Assembly: GCA_946415785.1 (NCBI GenBank)
Contig: CAMKTV010000009.1
Coordinates: 1-44,924, forward strand
DNA: 44,924 nucleotides
Source: an uncultured Solobacterium sp.
Lineage (GTDB): Bacteria > Bacillota_I > Bacilli_A > Erysipelotrichales > Erysipelotrichaceae
Reading direction: 5' to 3'
A model generated the notes under the pieces. The model made no database searches. It was not told where the DNA came from and worked only from the letters and a program-made list of their open reading frames with translations. The translations under genes and the position numbers were made by a program. Of the stretch, positions 18,501 through 26,863 are shown in pieces (positions within the stretch are counted from its first letter, which is position 1; each line of letters opens with the position of its first letter).

Positions 18501-21500
18501 CATTATTATGATGAAAATCTAATTACTGTTAAGAATATTGCTTCTACTACTATCAATGAAGATTATGATAAATATTTCGTAACTGTTGATGGCGCTAATA
18601 AGACTAGTGAAACAATTATTTCTGGTAGTTATTCTGGTGCTGGCATTGTGATGAATGTAACACCAAGTGAAGCAGATGTAGACAATATCACAGTTAAGAT
18701 AAATGAAGAAGTTGCTGTTATTGAACATAGTCAAATTGATAAGACATTATATCTAAATGCTGATTATCAATTTGTAACAGTTCACAGTGAAGGTGACATA
18801 TTACAATATAAGAACAATACATTCACATATTATAAAGTTGAAAGTGATATCGAAGTTGAATATACATATCAACATACAATTACATTAGTTCCTGATAAGG
18901 GTATCTTAAGTAATGGTGTAAATGTTGTTAAGACTGTTAATGGTAAGATTGCTAAACCATCTTTTATGTCAGAACATGTTGTAGTTGAAGATACTGACTG
19001 GTATTTCGCTGGTTGGTTTGATAGTTCAAATAATTATGTTGATTTTGATGAAGTAATTACAGATGATGATACATTTACTGCTCTATGGTCTAATGTTCCA
19101 ATCAATATCATTTCAGTTAGAAATTCCTTTAATTTAGATTCTTTAGATCCAATCACAACTGTAAATGCTGCTGATTATATACTATTTAAAGGTGATTCTT
19201 CATTAGCTGAACTTGCTTCTACTAGCTCAGCAACAATGAATGTTCACGCTGAACATGGTGTATTAAATAATATTGCCTTCAAATTATCTGATAGTGTTAC
19301 TGCAACATTGGATGAATTGGCTGGTGCACATTATATTATGGCTGATGGCAGCATTGTTGATGAAGAAGCTGAAGGCTATAAGATATTTGTATTACAAATC
19401 AGCACAACAAATTATCTATTAACGTTCGCTAATCTAGAAAATGATTTAATTATCACATTAAATTATGAAGATTTAGCATTCAGGTATTTATTAGAAGATG
19501 GTAGTGAAATTGCTGTAAGTACTGTTCCATTTAATAGCGCACCAGTTCAAATTGAAGACCCTGAAATCGAGGGATATTGGTTTGACGGCTGGTATAGTGA
19601 TAAGACATTTACTACACCTTATGATTTTTCTAAGAAGATAATTGATAATACTGATGTTTATGCTAAAGTAACTGTTAAACATACATTAAGATATATCAAT
19701 GCATCATCATTCACTAGTACTCCAATTAGTTCTTCTGAATGGGATAGTAAAGTTGGTGAAGGCTTATTTGATGGTGAACATTCTGCAGCTTATACAAGAG
19801 GAGATTTTGCAAGCGAAGGTGGCGTTAACACAATATTCAATGCTGCATTGGGCAATGTTAAGAGCATTACATTCGCATATGGCGATAAAGTTATCAGATT
19901 CCCAGATGCTGAAATAGAAGCTGGCTTAATTGAAGATGCTGCTGACAGTATTATCTTCAAGAAGATTTCTTCAGGTTATTTCTTGAAACAGGATGGAACA
20001 TTCGAAACTAATTCAGGAAGCATTCCAGAAGGCACTGTTGTTAAATTTGTTCATGATAAAGATACAAATTATGACTATGGAAAATTCTCAAGTTCTGATA
20101 GTGGTGGTAGATACTACAACTTGAGATACTACAACATCAATGAAGATATCACTGTTACTATTGAATACGAAGATGTAAATGTTACTTATATTGATGAAAA
20201 TGATGCTACTCTTGTATTCAATGTTGATAAAAAGACTGCTAATACTGTAGTCAGTGAAGATGGAAGATCATTCAGCGTTCCTGCTTATGATCTAAAGGGC
20301 GATGAATCACATTCAATCCGTATTGCTATTGATCCTAATTTAGCTAAGGTTAAGGGTGTGCGTTTCTATTCTCCAAATAATCCTGCACGTTATGAAGACT
20401 TCTATTTTGTAGGCAATGGTTCAGTAGATACTGCAGTATTATCTAAATTCGGTAAGATTAAAGCTGCATATTCAGTAGCTGCAAGTGCTGTTGATGGTAT
20501 CTTATATTTCCGTTTCTTAAATCTATATGAAAGCGTAAATATAACTCCAATCTTATATCCTGAACAAGAACATACAGTTACAGTTGCTTCAGCTGATGGC
20601 TTATCAATCAGTAACGATGAAGCACCTGAAGGCGTTGAAGTTTCACAAGATGGCAAGAGTGCAACTGTTGCTTATGGATATTTATGGAAATATACAACTG
20701 CTTCTGATTCAGGCTCTAGCAGCTTCAAATGGAATTTAGGTCCTACTGCTGGCTATGGTTTGGAATATTCTAAATTAGAAGTCATTGATGCTACTACTGG
20801 TGATGTATTAACTACAATTGGTGAAGATCTAGAATCGTATAAAGTAAATACTGCTGACCAAACAAAAACTGTAATGAATAATAAAAATGGATTATTCATT
20901 AGATATAACAAAGCTCCAGATTCTACTGCTCAAATCAGAGTATGGGCTATTAATAAAGATGTCATCTTAAAGGTTTATTATAAAGATTTCGTTAATGAAG
21001 GCGCTGATATTCCTTATGATGAAGCTGACTTTACTCCATATCAAGTTAAGGTTACTTTAAAACAAACTGAAGAAGATGCTGCAAGATCAGACTCTAAATT
21101 CTCTTATAAGACTGTATCTTCTGTTGTGACTGAAGGCTCTGTAGTTGAAGATGGTGTTAAATATATTACTAAATCAATTACTTCAAGTTCTGCTGACTTA
21201 ACTGGTAATAATGCGGAAATCACTAAAGATGAAGATATTATTGTTTCAAATATCATTAGATTGTCATTAGTTGATAATAGTAAATATACTGTTTCAAAAG
21301 TAACGATGACAGTTGAAGGTCATGCGCCAATCATTCTTGAAGCTAACGAAAGAGTTAAAGATACTGAATTTGGTCAATTTGTCTTTGTAATGAATGGCAA
21401 TGATACACATATCAGATTCGACAGAATATTCACTGATAAAGAAATCTTTATTTCAGTTGAATACAAGAGTAAGAGTATGGAATATGGACCATATACTGGA

Positions 21501-24500
21501 GTGTTATCTGCCGATGAAAGATTGAATGTAACTCTTGATAGTTCAACACCAAAAACAGTAACTGTTTCTAAAGACAATAAGACAATTACTATTCCAGAAG
21601 ATGCGTTAAAAGAAGGTGTATCAGGCAAATCTGTATGTTGGTATTTATCTACTACAGCAGGTATGCAGTATGAATATTCTAAGATTGAAGTATCATTCTA
21701 CAATACGACAACTAAGAAATATGAAGTTGTAGCTACATTAGGTGATAATTTCGAGTCTTATAAGATACATAAGAATGGTGAAAGAGATCAAACTGCTGGT
21801 AAACAATTACAAGGCTTATATGTACGTTACAATAAATCTCATTATGGTGAAGCACAAATAAGAGTATGGAATGTATATAAAAACTTCAAAATTACAGTTT
21901 ATTATAAAGATTATGAAACAGGCAAAGAGTACCCTGCAAATAATTCTAATTTGGATTTCACACCAATTTCATATCCAGAGCAAGCTCATACAGTTACGGT
22001 TGCTTCAGCTTATAACTTAACAATAGGAAATGACACAGTTCCTGATGGCATAGAAGTATCTGAAGATGGCAGAACAATTACTATTCCTTATAACTATAAT
22101 TGGAAATATTCTACTCCTTCTGATTCAGGCTCTAGCAGCTTTAGATGGAATTTAGGTCCTACTGCTGGCTATGGTTTGGAATATTCTAAATTAGAAGTCA
22201 TTGATGCTACTACTGGTGATGTATTAACTACAATTGGTGAAGATCTAGAATCGTATAAAGTAAATACTGCTGACCAAACAAAAACTGTAATGAATAATAA
22301 AAATGGATTATTCATTAGATATAACAAAGCTCCAGATTCTACTGCTCAAATCAGAGTATGGGCTATTAATAAAGATGTCATCTTAAAGGTTTATTATAAA
22401 GATTTCGTTAATGAAGGCGCTGATATTCCTTATGATGAAGCTGACTTTACTCCATATCAAGTTAAGGTTACTTTAAAACAAACTGAAGAAGATGCTGCAA
22501 GATCAGACTCTAAATTCTCTTATAAGACTGTATCTTCTGTTGTGACTGAAGGCTCTGTAGTTGAAGATGGTGTTAAATATATTACTAAATCAATTACTTC
22601 AAGTTCTGCTGACTTAACTGGTAATAATGCGGAAATCACTAAAGATGAAGATATTATTGTTTCAAATATCATTAGATTGTCATTAGTTGATAATAGTAAA
22701 TATACTGTTTCAAAAGTAACGATGACAGTTGAAGGTCATGCGCCAATCATTCTTGAAGCTAACGAAAGAGTTAAAGATACTGAATTTGGTCAATTTGTCT
22801 TTGTAATGAATGGCAATGATACACATATCAGATTCGACAGAATATTCACTGATAAAGAAATCTTTATTTCAGTTGAATACAAGAGTAAGAGTATGGAATA
22901 TGGACCATATACTGGAGTGTTATCTGCCGATGAAAGATTGAATGTAACTCTTGATAGTTCAACACCAAAAACAGTAACTGTTTCTAAAGACAATAAGACA
23001 ATTACTATTCCAGAAGATGCGTTAAAAGAAGGTGTATCAGGCAAATCTGTATGTTGGTATTTATCTACTACAGCAGGTATGCAGTATGAATATTCTAAGA
23101 TTGAAGTATCATTCTACAATACGACAACTAAGAAATATGAAGTTGTAGCTACATTAGGTGATAATTTCGAGTCTTATAAGATACATAAGAATGGTGAAAG
23201 AGATCAAACTGCTGGTAAACAATTACAAGGCTTATATGTACGTTACAATAAATCTCATTATGGTGAAGCACAAATAAGAGTATGGAATGTATATAAAAAC
23301 TTCAAGATTACTGTTTATTATAAAGATTATGAAACAGGTAAAGAATATGCTGCTAATAATTCTAATTTGGATTTCACATATGATGGCGTTGTTACATTAA
23401 AAGGAACTAGAACATTAGATATTGAAACTGATATCGCTAAGAAAGCTCCTGTAACTAAGATTGATGGTGTAAATAAGATTCGCTTTAATAAGTACACATC
23501 GGAAGACAATGGTGTTAAATATATCGTTAAACCAACTGTCTTAGGCGATAATATTGATACAATCACTGTTATTGTTGGTGGTAAGTCATATGAAATGGGC
23601 GAAGGAGTATTACAATATAAAGCTACTGGTAAAGTATTCCCTGGTGCTAGAGTTCGTTTCGCTCGTTCAACTGATGGCTCAGTTCAATTAAGAGTTTGGG
23701 CATTAACTGATGATATCGAAATTGAATTCCATGTTTCTCATAATCACAAATATACTGTAAGCTTTGATGTTGGTGAGCATGGTACAGCTAGAATTGCAGA
23801 TATTCCAGCAAGTGCTAGAGTACAAGACAAAGATTTTAAAAAGATTGTTGTATGGCAAGGCTCTACAAATAACTCAAAAGCTGGCAACAAGACAAGTATC
23901 AGATATGATGTAACTCCTGAATTTGGATATGATATTGACTATATCTTATTCACGACAAAGGGTGAAACATACAAGATCGATAATAAAGAATTACCTAATG
24001 GTAAGACATTAACAACTAAGGCTGTTGATGGTGCTGCTGTTAGATATAATGTTGACTCAAACGGTATCGCCCAAATAAGAGTAGTACACGTTGATGCGGA
24101 TTGTTCTGTGAAAGTATTCTATCGTGAAATAACTCATAAAGTTATTATCAATACAAGAAAATTAGCTGTTATGCGTGCTGAAGGATACAACTTGGGCGCT
24201 AAGACTGAATTTACTCCTAACTACGCTGTATCTTATGTACCAGGTGGTGCAACATATGCTAGACAAAATGGTATTAAATACTGGTTGCAACCACTTGAAG
24301 GACATGCGATCACTTCTATCATGATTGAAAATAGTTATGGTGATTATGTCATCTGCGGTGGTGGCTTTGCACCAACTGAATGGGAAGATTACAAATTAAA
24401 AGGCATCACATGTAGATATTACCAAGCTTATGATGGCAAGATTGAATTGAGACTTTGGGGTGTGTTAGATAGTGTTAAGATTACTGTCTTTTATGATGAT

Positions 24501-24746
24501 GAAACTCCAAGAAGAGGCGTAGCTCTTCCTGAAGATCTTGAAACTTATGATCTAGGTCAATATAAAGAAGGTTTCGATAATATGGAAGTTGTTGGACAAA
24601 GAGATCTAGTTGAAGATGTTGAAGTAACAGAAGAAAAGGCTGGCTTAAGCCCTGTAGTAATCGGCGTAGGTGCTGGTGTTGGTGCTTTAGCTGTTGCGGG
24701 TGGCGTTGTTGCATTTATCCTAAAGAGAAGAAAAAAAGCTAAATAA
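15543..24746 (+). CDS. Giant multi-repeat surface protein (~3,068 aa), signal peptide, InlB B-repeat-like domains, C-terminal TM anchor
   Basis: MKKVKIILKSLLVILMTVLMSLTSLSSSTNLVSA signal; repeated 'VTFDPG.....FVGWYDN...V.S.YVFSADTTVYALWE'; C-terminus SPVVIGVGAGVGALAVAGGVVAFILKRRKKAK. Confidence 0.92.
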   Translation: MKKVKIILKSLLVILMTVLMSLTSLSSSTNLVSAGNATEGYDVDIYHGLGRGPSYSPTAGKVFTGMSLIGEFEDSAYKYSGKTAPGGYSANGPASGETNNKYYQKPQGDIKSIDIYYEDQMINIKSVVSGTTNCVKAAVYLLNGELQAVNTASAGPSSFPAGSTKLVIFQASGTGDTKDMASRWYNVPGDIKLVFHYKNEYKVTVNNVADTSIDEEFDTYFVDKPTENKTVTTISNNYSSEEGLVMKVSPRNATITSILFNTNEKVVLDDFSGIKYLNNANAFTSTHAETDILSYNPTTKEITFYNISKDLGVTFNYSVNVTLDPNNGKFADESTTPIIQSGANTVAVALPDGLTKATEGEKSFEFDGWYTSPSDFSSANKVTDGAVFDENTTLYAGWKETYKVTFDPGMGELNQESDYAYTNIVTSTLGSSDVKTIKDAIIVDSEDENIKYHFVGWYDNNAGLYTDEHKVDSAYVFSADTTVYALWENNYKITFNINGGQFSDYSTTDKYLYTDTVSFNGTLASRYAVRDIVEIGGDTYYALNAWFTSPTDFTDENRVTSSTVFDGDATVYAGWTLEKEVVSFYVDEELYTVVITGKGISISAPADPTKEGFTFLGWYTDDGVFENEYDFSSAVNSDVQLYALFKQTVNVNVVGGISASGTPVVATKVLRFDAETNTALISKGNNSGSKLVVYFDYGTVEQILVNGVGFAASELIGNSHKSVYIDQNGVKKTSSGSGDMMKIDFRRNTKYLTLNLLTINEDVTFELKYKDVTVTFYNQGALYAQRIVPFNTATDIEPVSDPYLEGYTFFGWFTDDETFENEFSLEGAVLLNDLNVYANLSKDFYLNVYYGYGRDHGSTHTLEAVFTGNGAMLNNDTGYSLKGSRNSAFSLQGNTAMDYRYDKPWQTEIDYIELYYNGSSIRVDHQISPLNNSVIKQDIYLTPAGQLSIDSEGNLPFTKFASSIDAANGSVATRWYEIPGAIDMVIHYYDENLITVKNIASTTINEDYDKYFVTVDGANKTSETIISGSYSGAGIVMNVTPSEADVDNITVKINEEVAVIEHSQIDKTLYLNADYQFVTVHSEGDILQYKNNTFTYYKVESDIEVEYTYQHTITLVPDKGILSNGVNVVKTVNGKIAKPSFMSEHVVVEDTDWYFAGWFDSSNNYVDFDEVITDDDTFTALWSNVPINIISVRNSFNLDSLDPITTVNAADYILFKGDSSLAELASTSSATMNVHAEHGVLNNIAFKLSDSVTATLDELAGAHYIMADGSIVDEEAEGYKIFVLQISTTNYLLTFANLENDLIITLNYEDLAFRYLLEDGSEIAVSTVPFNSAPVQIEDPEIEGYWFDGWYSDKTFTTPYDFSKKIIDNTDVYAKVTVKHTLRYINASSFTSTPISSSEWDSKVGEGLFDGEHSAAYTRGDFASEGGVNTIFNAALGNVKSITFAYGDKVIRFPDAEIEAGLIEDAADSIIFKKISSGYFLKQDGTFETNSGSIPEGTVVKFVHDKDTNYDYGKFSSSDSGGRYYNLRYYNINEDITVTIEYEDVNVTYIDENDATLVFNVDKKTANTVVSEDGRSFSVPAYDLKGDESHSIRIAIDPNLAKVKGVRFYSPNNPARYEDFYFVGNGSVDTAVLSKFGKIKAAYSVAASAVDGILYFRFLNLYESVNITPILYPEQEHTVTVASADGLSISNDEAPEGVEVSQDGKSATVAYGYLWKYTTASDSGSSSFKWNLGPTAGYGLEYSKLEVIDATTGDVLTTIGEDLESYKVNTADQTKTVMNNKNGLFIRYNKAPDSTAQIRVWAINKDVILKVYYKDFVNEGADIPYDEADFTPYQVKVTLKQTEEDAARSDSKFSYKTVSSVVTEGSVVEDGVKYITKSITSSSADLTGNNAEITKDEDIIVSNIIRLSLVDNSKYTVSKVTMTVEGHAPIILEANERVKDTEFGQFVFVMNGNDTHIRFDRIFTDKEIFISVEYKSKSMEYGPYTGVLSADERLNVTLDSSTPKTVTVSKDNKTITIPEDALKEGVSGKSVCWYLSTTAGMQYEYSKIEVSFYNTTTKKYEVVATLGDNFESYKIHKNGERDQTAGKQLQGLYVRYNKSHYGEAQIRVWNVYKNFKITVYYKDYETGKEYPANNSNLDFTPISYPEQAHTVTVASAYNLTIGNDTVPDGIEVSEDGRTITIPYNYNWKYSTPSDSGSSSFRWNLGPTAGYGLEYSKLEVIDATTGDVLTTIGEDLESYKVNTADQTKTVMNNKNGLFIRYNKAPDSTAQIRVWAINKDVILKVYYKDFVNEGADIPYDEADFTPYQVKVTLKQTEEDAARSDSKFSYKTVSSVVTEGSVVEDGVKYITKSITSSSADLTGNNAEITKDEDIIVSNIIRLSLVDNSKYTVSKVTMTVEGHAPIILEANERVKDTEFGQFVFVMNGNDTHIRFDRIFTDKEIFISVEYKSKSMEYGPYTGVLSADERLNVTLDSSTPKTVTVSKDNKTITIPEDALKEGVSGKSVCWYLSTTAGMQYEYSKIEVSFYNTTTKKYEVVATLGDNFESYKIHKNGERDQTAGKQLQGLYVRYNKSHYGEAQIRVWNVYKNFKITVYYKDYETGKEYAANNSNLDFTYDGVVTLKGTRTLDIETDIAKKAPVTKIDGVNKIRFNKYTSEDNGVKYIVKPTVLGDNIDTITVIVGGKSYEMGEGVLQYKATGKVFPGARVRFARSTDGSVQLRVWALTDDIEIEFHVSHNHKYTVSFDVGEHGTARIADIPASARVQDKDFKKIVVWQGSTNNSKAGNKTSIRYDVTPEFGYDIDYILFTTKGETYKIDNKELPNGKTLTTKAVDGAAVRYNVDSNGIAQIRVVHVDADCSVKVFYREITHKVIINTRKLAVMRAEGYNLGAKTEFTPNYAVSYVPGGATYARQNGIKYWLQPLEGHAITSIMIENSYGDYVICGGGFAPTEWEDYKLKGITCRYYQAYDGKIELRLWGVLDSVKITVFYDDETPRRGVALPEDLETYDLGQYKEGFDNMEVVGQRDLVEDVEVTEEKAGLSPVVIGVGAGVGALAVAGGVVAFILKRRKKAK
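20556..21963 (+). repeat. Intragenic tandem repeat unit 1 (period 1,416 bp = 472 aa)
   Basis: Collinear with 21972-23379 at constant offset 1,416; 20729-21889 appears identical to 22145-23305. Confidence 0.92.
21972..23379 (+). repeat. Intragenic tandem repeat unit 2
   Basis: See unit 1; antisense ORFs 21374-21628 and 22790-23044 are also identical at the same offset. Confidence 0.92.
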
Positions 24747-24757
24747 TTAATAATCAA

Positions 24758-24790
24758 TAGGTGTGTGGCTATTAATTAGCCACACACCTA
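24758..24790. promoter_or_regulatory. Perfect 14-bp inverted repeat between surface-protein gene and glycan operon (hairpin or operator)
   Basis: TAGGTGTGTGGCTA-TTAAT-TAGCCACACACCTA, not followed by a T-tract. Confidence 0.7.
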
Positions 24791-24811
24791 ATGGATTAAA
24801 AAGAGGTCAAT

Positions 24812-26851
24812 ATGTATATTTCAAGAAAAAGTAATGGCGAGTATTATTTAACAAAACAAAAACAAGATGATTTATTTGCGGAATTTTTGCCTGCTACAGT
24901 TGTCATTAATGGCGAAGAAAAGTTCGGCAATATAATCAAAGAAGAAAATAATTATTTAATCAGTGAAGTTGAAGGATTAGAAATTAAAGATAGTTTTGAA
25001 TTTAAAGATAGTAATTGTATCGAAATTAAAAGAAAGATTACAAATACTACTGATAAGAGGATTAGATTCAAAAGTATCTTTGAACTAAAAGATAGTTTCA
25101 AAGCTGATCATTATGTATTCCCTGGCTTTAACTACAATGGCAATTCATATGGCGGCTCAAATACTCCTACAGGTCTTACAAGAGATGGACAACCTTGGGT
25201 ATTTGCCTATGATAGGGAAGGCATTCCTTCTTGTACTGTATCAGAAGATGAAATGCATGGCGTTGCCTTATTCGCAAGTGACAACGATGAAGCAAGTTTA
25301 AGAAGTGCTTGTTCATTAATTGATGAAGATGGCTATTTAAAACATCGTCTTTTCCATCCAGTAAGTGAAATGCCTTATACATATGGTGGCAAGAATAGAA
25401 TGCTTGATCCATATGAAGAATATATGCATTTAGTTCCAGGTGGTATTGTAAAACTTACAATGTTCATCTTTGTATGTGTTCCTGAATTTAAGAATTATGC
25501 TACTGCATCTTTGATGTTTGCGTGTGATAAATTATTTAAATTTGATAAAGAAGCTGTCTTATCGAATAAACGTGTTTGGGATTTAGGAATTGCTTTCTTT
25601 AAATTCTTAACTACTGAATATAAGGGTGTGCCAATGTTACATGGACACTATTCAGATAAATTATTTGTAATGTGTCATGCGGCAACAATGGTAGGACATA
25701 CAATGGCTGTTGCAATGGAAGATCCTGCAAATACATGCCTATCTTCTTTCTCAACCAGATTTGAAATTGGTTGGGCAGATCAGGGTGCTATGACTGCCAG
25801 ACTTATTGCCTTAGATGGCTTTAATAACAATAAACCTGAAAATGTTGCTCAAGGTGAAAGAACACTTGATGCATATTGTGCTACACAATTTGAAAATGGT
25901 TTATTACATCCTTTCTATAGTGCAAACTTTAATCCAGATGAAACCAAAAGACAATTGCCAGATGCTTGTAACATGGGCTGGGCAATGTGTGAAATGATTA
26001 GAGCTTATCATTTATTTAAAGACCATGATATAGAAAAAGAAAACTATTTAAACTTCTCAAAGAAATTAGCTGACTTTGCGGTTAAAGCATTCTCAGATGA
26101 ATATGGCTTTGGTAAGACCTGGTATAAAGATGGCACTCCTAAGAAGACTGATGGTGGTGCTGGTGGCTTTATGATTATGGGCTTAACTGAAGTCTATAAG
26201 ACTATTAAGGAACAAGCTTATTTAGATACCGCTATAAAAGCAATGGATTTCTATTATAAGCGAGATTTAGATAATTTTGTGTGTACAGCAGGTGCATTAG
26301 ATTGTCTATGTACAGATAAAGAAACAGCATATCCTTTTGTAAGAGCAGCATTAGATTTATATGAATTTACAGGGGATAAACTATGGCTTGAAAGAGCTGA
26401 AAAAGCTATTCAATATTTCTTCTCATGGATGTTCTGGTATGATGCAATCTATCCAGTTGATGCTGAATTTACCAAATTCGGTTATTACACAACTGGTGGA
26501 ACACTTATTTCTGCAGAACACTCCGCACTAGATCCATGGGGTGCATTACTAGTTTATGATTTATTCAAACTTTATCATTTGACTGGTAAAGAAAATTACC
26601 GTAAGTGGGCGAAGATGACTTGGTGCAATGCATTACTTGGCATTACTACTGAAGAGGGCATGTCAGTTCATGGAAATGTTAGACCACTTGGCTCACAAAA
26701 CGAAGGTTTCTTCCATTGTCGATGGACTAAATATCGTCCAACATGCGAAGAAAGAGGCCATTTTAACGATAATCTTCAGACCTGGATGGGTGCTTGGAGA
26801 TTATATACAATAGCTAGTTTAGACAAGGAAGATCTAGAATATTTAGATTAG
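24812..26851 (+). CDS. Cytoplasmic (alpha/alpha)6 six-hairpin glycosidase-like protein
   Basis: No signal peptide; Trp/Tyr-rich helical repeats (MGWAMCEMIRAYHLF, DPWGALLVYDLFKLYHLTGKENY) typical of six-hairpin enzymes; first gene after importer-side hairpin. Confidence 0.55.
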   Translation: MYISRKSNGEYYLTKQKQDDLFAEFLPATVVINGEEKFGNIIKEENNYLISEVEGLEIKDSFEFKDSNCIEIKRKITNTTDKRIRFKSIFELKDSFKADHYVFPGFNYNGNSYGGSNTPTGLTRDGQPWVFAYDREGIPSCTVSEDEMHGVALFASDNDEASLRSACSLIDEDGYLKHRLFHPVSEMPYTYGGKNRMLDPYEEYMHLVPGGIVKLTMFIFVCVPEFKNYATASLMFACDKLFKFDKEAVLSNKRVWDLGIAFFKFLTTEYKGVPMLHGHYSDKLFVMCHAATMVGHTMAVAMEDPANTCLSSFSTRFEIGWADQGAMTARLIALDGFNNNKPENVAQGERTLDAYCATQFENGLLHPFYSANFNPDETKRQLPDACNMGWAMCEMIRAYHLFKDHDIEKENYLNFSKKLADFAVKAFSDEYGFGKTWYKDGTPKKTDGGAGGFMIMGLTEVYKTIKEQAYLDTAIKAMDFYYKRDLDNFVCTAGALDCLCTDKETAYPFVRAALDLYEFTGDKLWLERAEKAIQYFFSWMFWYDAIYPVDAEFTKFGYYTTGGTLISAEHSALDPWGALLVYDLFKLYHLTGKENYRKWAKMTWCNALLGITTEEGMSVHGNVRPLGSQNEGFFHCRWTKYRPTCEERGHFNDNLQTWMGAWRLYTIASLDKEDLEYLD

Positions 26852-26863
26852 AAAGGAAAATTT

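Noticed and set aside
21374-23044. Identical antisense ORFs (84 aa) inside the giant gene
   Set aside because: They mirror the coding repeat on the opposite strand, with no SD or homology signal.
15543-24746. Repeats as a CRISPR array or mobile element
   Set aside because: Repeats are in-frame, long and protein-coding; no short spaced direct repeats, cas genes, transposase or terminal inverted repeats seen.
24481-24757. Antisense ORFs rich in Gln/His/Leu or Thr/Pro
   Set aside because: Codon-bias shadows of the Gly/Ala/Val-rich anchor region; no independent support.
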